Assembly: GCF_002154575.1 (NCBI RefSeq)
Contig: NZ_MUBA01000065.1
Coordinates: 1 to 63,766, forward strand
DNA from: Streptomyces bobili
GTDB taxonomy: Bacteria > Actinomycetota > Actinomycetes > Streptomycetales > Streptomycetaceae
Reading direction: 5' to 3'
Length of the DNA stretch: 63,766 nt
The number at the start of each line of letters is the position of its first letter. Position 1 is the stretch's first letter. The position numbers were made by a program, and so were the translations under genes. This document shows, one piece after another, positions 43,297 through 51,309 of the stretch. The notes under the pieces are model-generated. The model did no database searches and was not told where the DNA came from. It was given only the letters and a program-made list of their open reading frames with translations.

Positions 43297-43855
43297 CTGA
43301 ATTCATCTGGATTTCCGCATTCATCTGGATCCGTCGGATCACAAATGCGCGCGGGCCGATGCCACACAGACACCCACCCCCGCGACCAGGAACGTTAACC
43401 GCCGCCACACCCCCCACGCCGCGCCGCATTCCAACCGGGACAACTTCGTGAACCAATCGGGACGCCGCGCGGGACAGCCGCGGCCAGACCAAGAACGGTC
43501 GGCCCGGTCCGGCGATGGAGCTCTTCCCGGCCCTTGCCCCGGCCGTGGGCAGGCAGCACCGCGCGACCGCCGGTGACCTGCGGGCTGTCGAATCGGTCGA
43601 GCAGTTGACACGGCGTACGGTCCATGACCTGGCGGAGTCGTTGACGCGTGGCCGACACTGGCTGCGCAGCGACCGGCGCGTCCTGGAGCGGTATCGCTCG
43701 GTACGGGATGCCGTTGGCGCCGGCTACGTGCTGTGCGGGCGTTCGGCAGGAAACCTTGGGGGCAGGGCCGCTCTGGGAGTCCGGGGCGTTCGACGCGGCG
43801 AGTCACCGGCGCCCACCGCGACGCCGGCCCATCCGACCGCGGGGCCAGCGACGAC
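43297..43855. other. Degraded stretch upstream of the sortase-signal remnant
   Basis: No continuous gene is supported. The region contains the promoter of the lipoprotein gene at its left side. Plus-strand frames from about 43515 give scattered gene-like segments without a recognisable domain. It probably holds decayed sequence of the surface protein whose end lies at 43856-43980. Confidence 0.4.
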
Positions 43856-43980
43856 CTCGCCACCACCGGCGCAATCGTGCCACTCCCCCTCGGACTGGTC
43901 ACGGCAGCCCTGCCATCGGCGCAGGCATCATCTTCCTGCTCCGCCACAAGCGCACCTCACCACACCAAGCCCCACACACC
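43856..43980 (+). pseudogene. Remnant of a LAxTG sortase-anchored protein C-terminus
   Basis: LATTGAIVPLPLGLVTAAL is a class E-type sortase motif (LATTG) followed by the start of a hydrophobic segment. One missing G shifts the frame, and AIGAGIIFLLRHKRTSPHQA, the rest of the membrane anchor with its positively charged tail, is in another frame. The body of the surface protein is not recognisable upstream. It is a dead fragment. Confidence 0.5.
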
Positions 43981-44131
43981 ACGCGCTATCGCGACCCCCG
44001 CGCTACTTCGCCGGTCTCCGCTCAGGTGGGTCGTGTCGATGGGCGAGGCCTCCGTTGGCTGACGACGAGGACCGCGCACCGTGCACTACGTGGGCAACTC
44101 TGGCGTCGGTGTCTTGCCCAGCCTGCTGCGC

Positions 44132-44749
44132 TCAGGGGCGCGTTGCCGCGATGGTGCCGTTTGGCGCAGGCTGTGGCGGGCGCAGCCTGTCCAGCCAGGA
44201 GATCTGTTCGGCTGTGTTCGTCGCGATGTGGGTGGCCAGTTCCTTGGCCTGGCCGGCCTGGCCGTGGGTGCGTTCGCTGGCGCAGAGCATCCGGGAGTGG
44301 GTGAAGTGGGCATGCAGCGCGGCGGTGAGGATCCTGTCGAACGCCGGCCCTGTGGTGGCGGATGCCTTCTCGATGGTGGTGAGGCTGACCATGCCCGGCA
44401 TGTTGTGCCCCTCGTGAGGGCGGGTGTCGGGGACGCCTGAGAGTTGCAGCAAGGCGCGCAGGCGTCGCAGGTCTTCACGCAGTCTCGATCCGGTCTCGGT
44501 CACCAGGGCCGCCATGGCGGGGTCTGTCTTGCGTGAGGGAGCAAGGTCGGTCAGGAGCTGTGCGCGCTCGTTCATGGGGATCATCAACTGGATCCATGCG
44601 GTGTCGGTGGCGTTGAAGGCCGTCGTCTGTGACGCTCCGGCTGTCGGCGCTGTGCCGGCTGTCGGCTGCGTGGTGCAGCCGACAGCCAGCAGCGCGATGG
44701 TCATGGCGCATGCCGACCGCAGGGTCAGAAGGCGCCGGCGGAGTTGCAC
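44132..44749 (-). CDS. DUF305 family lipoprotein
   Basis: A 205-residue lipoprotein. From GTG 44749 the signal MQLRRRLLTLRSACAMTIAL ends in lipobox LAVGC. The DUF305 four-helix domain includes FNATDTAWIQLMIPMNERAQ, RLREDLRRLRALLQLSGVPD, HNMPGMVSLTTIEKASATTG and ALHAHFTHSRMLCASERTHG. Relatives bind metals through His and Met. AGAGGG lies just before the GTG, inside the end of the DUF1996 gene, which it overlaps by 25 bases, so the two are translationally linked. A start at ATG 44704 would lose the charged signal region. Confidence 0.8.
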   Translation of the reverse strand: MQLRRRLLTLRSACAMTIALLAVGCTTQPTAGTAPTAGASQTTAFNATDTAWIQLMIPMNERAQLLTDLAPSRKTDPAMAALVTETGSRLREDLRRLRALLQLSGVPDTRPHEGHNMPGMVSLTTIEKASATTGPAFDRILTAALHAHFTHSRMLCASERTHGQAGQAKELATHIATNTAEQISWLDRLRPPQPAPNGTIAATRP

Positions 44750-46095
44750 TTGGCCCTCTGGGTGATGCAGTCCTTCACACGCTGCCCGAGAGCGGCGTTG
44801 TCCCAGGCGTTGAAGAAGTCTCCGTGGATGGACGATGCCATGCCCGATGCCAGCCGGAAGCCTGCCTCGCTGCCGCTGGTGGGATAGCTGATGACGAAGG
44901 AGACGTTCGGGATGGCGACGGGGTAGGCGCCGCTGCACTTGCCGTCGTAGGTGAACGCGACGTGCGACTTGTGGTCGGGACTGTCCAGGTTCTTGCCGTC
45001 CCAGCAGTCGGGGAAGACGAGTTGGTGGGTGAGGTGGGCCTTCGGGGCGCAGACCGGCCAGTTGCCGTCGGTACTGCGGCCGATCTCGCCGCCCTCGCCG
45101 GCGCACCAGAACTGGCCGGGCGATCCCGCGGGTGTGGGCGTCTGTGCCTTGGCATCGCCCGCGATCATGCGGAATCCCTGGGGGAAGGGCACGGTCGCCG
45201 ACGGGTCGGGCAGCCGCGAACCGTAGTAGACGATCATTCCCTCGGCCTCGACGGCCTTGCCGCCTTCGTACAGGGTGGGGATCCAGTACGCCGAGAGATC
45301 GTTGGCCGGCGTGCAACTGGTGGGAGTGTTGGTCAGCAGTGACTCGGTCGTGGAGAACGCGTCGGTGCTCTTGTTGCCGAAGAAGCTGTGCATGTGGGAC
45401 GCGCCGGGCAGCCCTGGCAGGACGATGGGGTCGTCCGGCTTGGAGTGACTGTAGGAGCAGGTGGCGTTGAACTCCGGGACCCGGACCACGTCGGCGGGCA
45501 CTGTGGCCGGCGTCATCGCGCGGAACTGCGTCAGCTGAGCATTCCATTTGGCCTGGTCGACAGGGACCCATCCCGTCGCTGCGCCGTCCCCCTCGCCGAC
45601 GAAGGAGAACCAGTTGATGTTGACGAAGTCGTCGTTCGTCGCGCCGCGCAGCACGGCGAACACCGTCTGCGGTCCGGTGGGATGGGTGGCGATGTCGGTG
45701 GCCCGAGTGACCCAGTTCTGCCAGCCGCCGGTCGGTGAGGTCTGTACGACTGCGAGCAGCGGGCCGGTCAGGCCGGCGGTGCGCAACTCCACTGTGCCCG
45801 AGCCGGCCGCGGAAGCGATCCGGGCCGAGACGGTCAGGCGGCCGGTCGCGCCGAGGTCGACGTTGTCGAAGCGCATCCAGTCGCCGTTGGCGAGGAACGC
45901 CGCGTTCTGACCGCCGCCGGTGTCCGCGGTCGCCTCCAACGCGACGCCGGACTGGGCCGCGTAGGACTCGGCCTGGACGGTGACCGTGGCGGCACGCGCC
46001 TGCTGAGCCGAGACCGTCAAACTCAGGGCGGCTGCCAGCACGACCGCTAAGGCGCCCGTCAACAGCGTGTACATAGGGATGGGATATCTGCGCAT
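44725..46095 (-). CDS. Secreted DUF1996 protein with CBM6-like domain
   Basis: A 456-residue exported protein. The signal peptide is MRRYPIPMYTLLTGALAVVL to about ARA. Residues about 36-165 are a CBM6/CBM35-type beta-sandwich (TVQAESYAAQSGVALEATAD; AAFLANGDWMRFDNVDLGAT). About 195-445 are DUF1996, with VPEFNATCSYSHSKPDDPIV, ASHMHSFFGNKSTDAFSTTE and HLTHQLVFPDCWDGKNLDSP. DUF1996 proteins occur in fungi and bacteria next to cell-wall glycan enzymes; activity is unproven. AGGAAG lies 6 bases before the ATG. It follows the GH16 gene and precedes the DUF305 lipoprotein. Confidence 0.87.
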   Translation of the reverse strand: MRRYPIPMYTLLTGALAVVLAAALSLTVSAQQARAATVTVQAESYAAQSGVALEATADTGGGQNAAFLANGDWMRFDNVDLGATGRLTVSARIASAAGSGTVELRTAGLTGPLLAVVQTSPTGGWQNWVTRATDIATHPTGPQTVFAVLRGATNDDFVNINWFSFVGEGDGAATGWVPVDQAKWNAQLTQFRAMTPATVPADVVRVPEFNATCSYSHSKPDDPIVLPGLPGASHMHSFFGNKSTDAFSTTESLLTNTPTSCTPANDLSAYWIPTLYEGGKAVEAEGMIVYYGSRLPDPSATVPFPQGFRMIAGDAKAQTPTPAGSPGQFWCAGEGGEIGRSTDGNWPVCAPKAHLTHQLVFPDCWDGKNLDSPDHKSHVAFTYDGKCSGAYPVAIPNVSFVISYPTSGSEAGFRLASGMASSIHGDFFNAWDNAALGQRVKDCITQRAKCNSAGAF

Positions 46096-46235
46096 CTCAC
46101 TTCCTCACGAGCGTCGGATCAAGGGGAACGACTGGCTCCCTGTGAGCACAGCAGTGGGAAAGAACAGGATCAGGAACGTGCCCTGGCCGTGGGTCAGGTG
46201 CCGGGGCGGCACGGGAACTCCGCGGAGCCGGGCGG

Positions 46236-47960
46236 CTACTGGTAGACCCGCACGTAGTCGACGAGCATCCTGGAGGGGAAGGGTGTAGTGGCGTCTGTCG
46301 GGCCTGGCCAGTCCCCTCCTACCGCCAGGTTGAGGATCATGTAGTGCGGGTGGTCGAAGATCCACGGTCCGCGGGTTCGCTCCACCTCGTCCTTGTCGAG
46401 GGAGAACACGGTCCGGCCGTCCAGGCTGTAGGTGATGCCTTTGCTGTTCCAGTCGGCGGCCCAGGTGTGGAAGTCGTCGGAGAAGTCGGCGTTCCCGGGC
46501 AGCGTGTACGGCGAGCCGATCCCGCCCCCGCCGTTGTAGGCCGGCGCGTGGACGGTCGAGTAGGCGGTCTTCACGTCCTTGCCGAGGACTTCGACGATGT
46601 CGATCTCGCCGTTGTACGGCCAGGGCCGCCCTGTCAGGAAGTCGGCGCCCATCATCCAGAAGGCGGGCCACAGGCCGTTGCCCTTGGGCACTTTGATGCG
46701 TGCCTCGACCCGGCCGTAGGTGAACTGGAACGCGGCACCGGTGTTCATCCGCGCCGACGTGTACTGGCACGTGCCGCTGCCGCTCAGCGGATCGCGCGGG
46801 CACGACGATCCGGCGGTGGCCTCCCTGCGTGCTTCCATCACCAGGTGGCCGGCCCCGTCCAGGGCGGCGTTGCGGTGATCGGTGTAGTACTCCAGCTCGT
46901 TGTTGGGTCCCGTGCCCGGATCGGACCTCCACTTCGAGGCATCGGGCTTGGTGTTGGCGGCGCCGTCGAACTCGTCGCTCCACACCAGTCGCGGCGGGTT
47001 CGCGGGGTCGCTCGGCAGGGGCGGGGCCGGTATGGGATCACCGCCGGTTCCGTACACCTGGAACTCCCACAGCGAGTAGCCGTACGGAGTGGCGCGCTCG
47101 GTGCCGTACATGCGCACGTATCGGCCTTTGCCGGAGACGGTCAGCGTCTGCCTGAAGCCCGCGCCGGTCGTTGTCGAGTAGAGCGGTGTCCAGTCGACTC
47201 CGTTGGGCGAGACCTGGATCTGGAATGATTTCGCATAGGCAGGATCCCACTGCAGGACGACCTTGTTGATCTGCGCCGTCGCGCCGAGATCGACGGAGAT
47301 CCAGCCCGGATCGGCCCAACCCGTGGTCGAGCTCGTCGCCCAGCGCGAAGCCGGATCGCGGTCGAAAGCCCTGGCCGGCGTGCATTCCCAGCAGTTCTGG
47401 TCGCTCTGTGACGAAGAAGCCGCGCCCGTCCTGCCGTAGGAGAGCAGCCTGTCGGTGTCACCTCCCGGGTCGCCGGCGTCGGGAGTGCCGAACACCTGGA
47501 ACTCCCAGAGCGAGTACCCGTATGGAGTGGCACGCTGGGTGCCGTACAGCCGTACATAGCGGCCCGTTCCCGCGACAGCCAGGCTCTGGACGCCGCCTGT
47601 ACCGGCGGCCGTCTCGTGAACGACGGCCCACCTCTCGGCGTCGTTCGACACCTCGATCCTGAACGCCTTGCCGTACGCGGCTTCCCAGTTGAGTGCGACA
47701 CGGCTGACCTCGGCCGTGGCTCCGAGGTCGACCTGGATCCACTGCGGATCGGCGAACTCGCTGGACCACCGGGTCCCGGCGTCGCCGTCGACGGCGCTGC
47801 CGGCGCTGAAGACTCCCTCCGTGCTCGAGGCGACGGCGGTCTTCCCCTGGGAAAGCAACACCTCCGCTGCCTGAGCAGCGGGAACGGGCAGAGCCACGAA
47901 CGCGAGCGATGAGGCCGCGACAGCCAGAAGTAATCCAAAGCGACGCAACAGCGTTTGCAC
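46236..47960 (-). CDS. Secreted GH16 beta-glucanase with two F5/8-type C domains
   Basis: A 574-residue secreted enzyme. From GTG 47960 a signal peptide (LLRRFGLLLAVAASSLAFVA) leads into two discoidin/CBM32-like domains with repeated WEFQVFG/WEFQVYG ends (about residues 30-160 and 170-315). The C-terminal GH16 domain has NELEYYTDHRNAALDGAGHL, the catalytic GEIDIVEVLG (Glu-x-Asp-x-x-Glu) and FHTWAADWNSKGITYSLDGR. It probably hydrolyses beta-1,3-glucan. GAGGAG lies 6 bases upstream. A GAGGGAGCGCTCCCTC palindrome 28 bases before the start marks LacI-type control, and a LacI gene diverges from it. Confidence 0.9.
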   Translation of the reverse strand: MQTLLRRFGLLLAVAASSLAFVALPVPAAQAAEVLLSQGKTAVASSTEGVFSAGSAVDGDAGTRWSSEFADPQWIQVDLGATAEVSRVALNWEAAYGKAFRIEVSNDAERWAVVHETAAGTGGVQSLAVAGTGRYVRLYGTQRATPYGYSLWEFQVFGTPDAGDPGGDTDRLLSYGRTGAASSSQSDQNCWECTPARAFDRDPASRWATSSTTGWADPGWISVDLGATAQINKVVLQWDPAYAKSFQIQVSPNGVDWTPLYSTTTGAGFRQTLTVSGKGRYVRMYGTERATPYGYSLWEFQVYGTGGDPIPAPPLPSDPANPPRLVWSDEFDGAANTKPDASKWRSDPGTGPNNELEYYTDHRNAALDGAGHLVMEARREATAGSSCPRDPLSGSGTCQYTSARMNTGAAFQFTYGRVEARIKVPKGNGLWPAFWMMGADFLTGRPWPYNGEIDIVEVLGKDVKTAYSTVHAPAYNGGGGIGSPYTLPGNADFSDDFHTWAADWNSKGITYSLDGRTVFSLDKDEVERTRGPWIFDHPHYMILNLAVGGDWPGPTDATTPFPSRMLVDYVRVYQ

Positions 47961-47987
47961 GGGCGACTCCTCAGGTGGGGGCGAGGT

Positions 47988-48003
47988 GAGGGAGCGCTCC
48001 CTC
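47988..48003. promoter_or_regulatory. LacI-type operator upstream of GH16 gene
   Basis: GAGGGAGCGCTCCCTC is a perfect 16-base palindrome. Its core GGGAGCGCTCCC is identical to the operator at 37659-37672. It lies 28-43 bases before the GH16 start, where a repressor would block transcription. Confidence 0.7.
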
Positions 48004-48283
48004 AAAGGAGAATGGAGGGGTAGGTAAAAGCTGTCAAGACTCCTGCCACCTCGGAAAATCAGCTCTCAAAACGGTCCGTCATTCTCGGGGAGCGATTTCT
48101 CATCAGCCTCGTGACACGTGCACACCGCAGTGGTAGCGCAAACGCAGAAGGAGTCCCTGGCACCTCACGTCGCCCCGGCCTGCGGATACGCTGCTCGCAT
48201 CGTCACGCAGAGCCGGAGGTCGCCCTGATGAGAATCCCCTCCCCGAGCACGAACCCGGGCTGCCGCGCAGGGGATGGACAGGT

Positions 48284-49276
48284 ATGAAGCGCCCCACTCT
48301 CGAAGTGGTCGCCGCCCGGGCGGGCGTGTCGAAATCAAGCGTCTCCCGCGTCATCAACGGCGAGACGACAGTCGCCCCCCAGATCCGAGACGTCGTCATG
48401 CAAGCCGTACACGAACTGGGCTACGTCCCCAACGGGGCAGCACGCAACCTCGTCACCCGTCGCACGGACACCCTTGCCGTGGTCGTCTCCGACCCGCCCC
48501 AGGGAGTCGTCTCCGACGACCCCCTCTTCTCGGCCGTGGTCCGCGCCGTCAGCAGAGAGCTCGAGACCGCCGGAAAACGGCTCGTGCTCATGCTCGCCGA
48601 ATCGGACCAGAGCCGAACCAGAGTTGAGCAGTACATCGCCGGCGCACACGTGGACGGCGTGCTGCTCGTCGCCCTGCACGGCACGGACCCGCTGCCGGCC
48701 GCACTGGCCAGACAGGGCTTGCCGGTCGTCTCCTTCAACCGGACCTCCGCACAGGACGTCCCGTACGTCGCCCTGGACAATGCCGGCGGAGCAGCACTGG
48801 CCGTGCGCCACCTCCTGGAACGCGGCCGGCGCCGGATCGCCACCATCACCGGACCGCTCGAACTCCACGAGGCACGCGAGCGGCTCGACGGCTACCGCCA
48901 CACGCTGCGCGACACCGGCCGGCGCTCCATCGTGGCGCTGGGCGACTTCACCAGGGCCTCCGGCGCCGAAGCCATGCGCCAACTCCTGGAGGACGACCCC
49001 GACCTCGATGCCGTGTTCGCCGCCAACGACCTGATGGCGATCGGCGCCCTGCGCACACTCCACCAAGCAGGACGACGCGTCCCCGAAGACGTCGCCATCG
49101 TCGGCTTCGACGACATAGAAGCCGCCTCCTACACCACCCCGGCGCTCACCTCCGTCAGCAGCCCGATGGCCGACCAGGCAACCGCCGCCGTCCACCTGCT
49201 CCTCAGCCTCATCGACGGCGGCCCCACAGACCCGGTGATCATGCCGAACGAACTCGTGGTCCGCGAGTCAAGTTGA
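48284..49276 (+). CDS. LacI-family transcriptional regulator
   Basis: A 330-residue LacI-type repressor. The N-terminal HTH (TLEVVAARAGVSKSSVSRVI) and hinge helix ELGYVPNGAARNLVTRRTDT lead into a periplasmic-binding-like sugar domain with VVVSDPPQGVVSDDPLFSAV, GAHVDGVLLVALHGTDPLPA, AVFAANDLMAIGALRTLHQA and VAIVGFDDIEAASYTTPALT. It diverges from the GH16 operon and is the obvious candidate to bind GGGAGCGCTCCC there and upstream of the arabinofuranosidase-like gene. The HTH recognition helix (SVSRVI) fits CebR-like operators. The inducer is probably a gluco-oligosaccharide. Confidence 0.92.
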   Translation: MKRPTLEVVAARAGVSKSSVSRVINGETTVAPQIRDVVMQAVHELGYVPNGAARNLVTRRTDTLAVVVSDPPQGVVSDDPLFSAVVRAVSRELETAGKRLVLMLAESDQSRTRVEQYIAGAHVDGVLLVALHGTDPLPAALARQGLPVVSFNRTSAQDVPYVALDNAGGAALAVRHLLERGRRRIATITGPLELHEARERLDGYRHTLRDTGRRSIVALGDFTRASGAEAMRQLLEDDPDLDAVFAANDLMAIGALRTLHQAGRRVPEDVAIVGFDDIEAASYTTPALTSVSSPMADQATAAVHLLLSLIDGGPTDPVIMPNELVVRESS

Positions 49277-49604
49277 TCCACCGAGGCGAGACTGCACGTC
49301 ATCGCAGGCGGGGCCGTCCCGCAGGGACCGTCGACCACTGACCTCGCTTGTGTGTCCTACGTGTGGTGCTTGCAGCGAAGGTCCCGGCGCCCGGGTACCC
49401 GGGCGAACAACTTCCTGCAGCGGGGGCTACGGAAGGGTCGCTGAGCCGGGCGCCGATTCTGGCCAAGTTCGACAAAGTGTGAAGTTTGTGGTTGAGGTGT
49501 GTAGTTTCGAGCGGTCCGGGAGGCGTCGTTCGCCTGTGGCCAGATGCTCCAGATCCTGGCGGCCATGGCAGCGTCTCCCTCTTTCCTCGCAGACGGGAAT
49601 CGAC
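49277..49604. other. Intergenic stretch after LacI
   Basis: No gene is seen. A relatively AT-rich segment (about 49475-49515) stands out. The stretch lies between the LacI stop and the right end of the TnpB remnant. Confidence 0.4.
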
Positions 49605-49970
49605 TTGACTTCCTCCCCCTCCTGAAAGAGGGGGATTCCTACGGCTCGCGCTGTAGGGGTTTCTGCTTCGTCGCCGACTGCCCGCCCGGAGTTTCCGTTG
49701 AGGTCTTACACCAGCTCCACAGACAGACGCCGTCAGCCCGACGGCCAGGATGTTCTTCGCCGCGTTCACGTCCCGGTCATGGGTCGTCCCGCAGTCGCAC
49801 GTCCAGGTACGCACGTGCAGGGGCATCTTCTGCCGAAGCCTGCCGCAGGCGGAGCACAGTTTGGAGGAGGGGAACCACCGGTCGACCGCGATCACCTCAC
49901 GGCCGTACCACTGAGCCTTGTACTCCAGCATGCTCCGCAATTGCGACCAACGTAGTGCGCTCCGCGCAGG
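49605..49970 (-). mobile_element. IS200/IS605-type TnpB remnant with right-end hairpin
   Basis: The minus strand encodes only the C-terminal part of TnpB: SQLRSMLEYKAQWYGREVIA, then VDRWFPSSKLCSACGRLRQK, the zinc-ribbon partner TWTCDCGTTHDRDVNAAKNI (last RuvC Asp) and SVCGAGVRPQ. The first two RuvC acidic residues and about 270 N-terminal residues are gone. Downstream lies the typical right end with hairpin CCCCCTC/GAGGGGG (49615-49634), the region that normally forms the end of the guide (omega) RNA. No tnpA is present. It is an inactive relic. Confidence 0.75.
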
Positions 49971-50165
49971 CGGCCCGCTGCCGCGCCGGCTGCCAGTCGT
50001 GGTGAACACCGGAGGCCGGCCGCCGGGCGTGCCGTGACCGAGGGCGGACGGTCCCGGCACACACGGCTCCATGACTGTTCCGTCGGTCCAAGTGACCATG
50101 TCCGATTCCGCTGTTGGCGCGTATTCTGCGCGCGGCTCTATTGATCATTTGACCAGAGGGACAGC

Positions 50166-51020
50166 ATGGCTGCTCGTACCGAAGAGCGGGATGTGGTGGT
50201 CCGGTCGGTGTACTCCGCCGACGGCACCACGATCAGCTATCGCAGTGTCGGATCCGGCCCGGGGCTGGTCGTGGTGCCCGGCGCGTTCGCGCTCGCGGCG
50301 GACTTCGACGCTCTCTCCGCCGCGCTGGCAGACCGGTTCACGGTGCACACCATCGAGCGGCGCGGGCGCGGAGCCAGCGGCCCGCAAGGGGACACGTACG
50401 GTGCGGCGGCCGAGTGCGCGGACATCGAAGCCGTACGCGCGGCCACCGGTGCCCGCTTCGTGTTCGGCCACAGCTTCGGCGGCTTCCTCACCCTGGAGGC
50501 CGCGCTGGCCGGCTCCGCCTTCGAACGCATCGCCCTCTACGAGCCCGGCGTATCCATCGACGGCTCGATTCCCATCGGCTGGGCCGACCTGTGCCGACGC
50601 CAACTCGACGCCGGCAAGCCCGCCGAAGCGTTCTTGACGTTCGTCCAGGGCATCAACCCGGAGACCAGCGGCAAGGCCCCGCGCTGGCTGCTGCGCCTCA
50701 TCCTCCCGCTGGCCATCAAGAAGCCCGAGCGGCTGCAGAAGCACACCCTGCTGCCCGCCGCGATGCGCGAACACGCCGAGATCGCGGCCAGGGACAACAC
50801 CTTCCCCGAGTACGGCCGGCTCACGCAGCCGGTGCTGCTGATGGCGGGCAAGGAAGTCGAGAGCACCGGAGCCGGGCGTGCCGCCCCCCGCCTCCACGAC
50901 GTCCTGCCTGCCTCCGAACTGACCCTCTTCCCCAAGCTCGACCACTTCGGCCCCGAGAAGGACCCCGCCGGCATCGCCACAGCCCTGACGACGTTCTTCC
51001 TGAGCACCGGTTCTTCCTGA
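50166..51020 (+). CDS. Alpha/beta hydrolase
   Basis: A 284-residue alpha/beta-fold hydrolase. The oxyanion region is VVVPGAFALAADF and the nucleophile Ser103 lies in FVFGHSFGGFLTLE. The acid and base lie in VLLMAGKEVESTGAGRAAPR and FPKLDHFGPEKDP (catalytic His). It resembles small esterases and haloperoxidase-like enzymes of unspecified substrate. AGAGGGA lies about 5 bases before the ATG. It stands alone on the plus strand beside the TnpB remnant. Confidence 0.85.
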   Translation: MAARTEERDVVVRSVYSADGTTISYRSVGSGPGLVVVPGAFALAADFDALSAALADRFTVHTIERRGRGASGPQGDTYGAAAECADIEAVRAATGARFVFGHSFGGFLTLEAALAGSAFERIALYEPGVSIDGSIPIGWADLCRRQLDAGKPAEAFLTFVQGINPETSGKAPRWLLRLILPLAIKKPERLQKHTLLPAAMREHAEIAARDNTFPEYGRLTQPVLLMAGKEVESTGAGRAAPRLHDVLPASELTLFPKLDHFGPEKDPAGIATALTTFFLSTGSS

Positions 51021-51309
51021 ACACCGCCCAGCGGCCTCCCCGGCCGCGGAGCTGACGGACCAAAAGAACCGCTGGGACACCGCAGCCCGGAACTTGCCCA
51101 CGGCCTCCAGCCGCTCTGCCACCGCCGGACCGGCCAGGATCCACTACGAGATCTCCCTGCACGGGAGACCCCTGGCCCGTGTCCGGCCCCAGACCGCCGT
51201 CGCCCTCCGCCGGCCCCGGCGCGTTCGGCCACATCGTGACCGAGCCTTGCTCTGCGCCGTATGTCGTGGGCGGAGTGCCGGTACCCGATGGCGGCACTCC
51301 CCACGGATG

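Noticed and set aside
51021..51309. Possible minus-strand gene end (AERLEAVGKFRAAVSQRFF)
   Set aside because: A short gene-like segment without start, length or recognisable family; too little to call.
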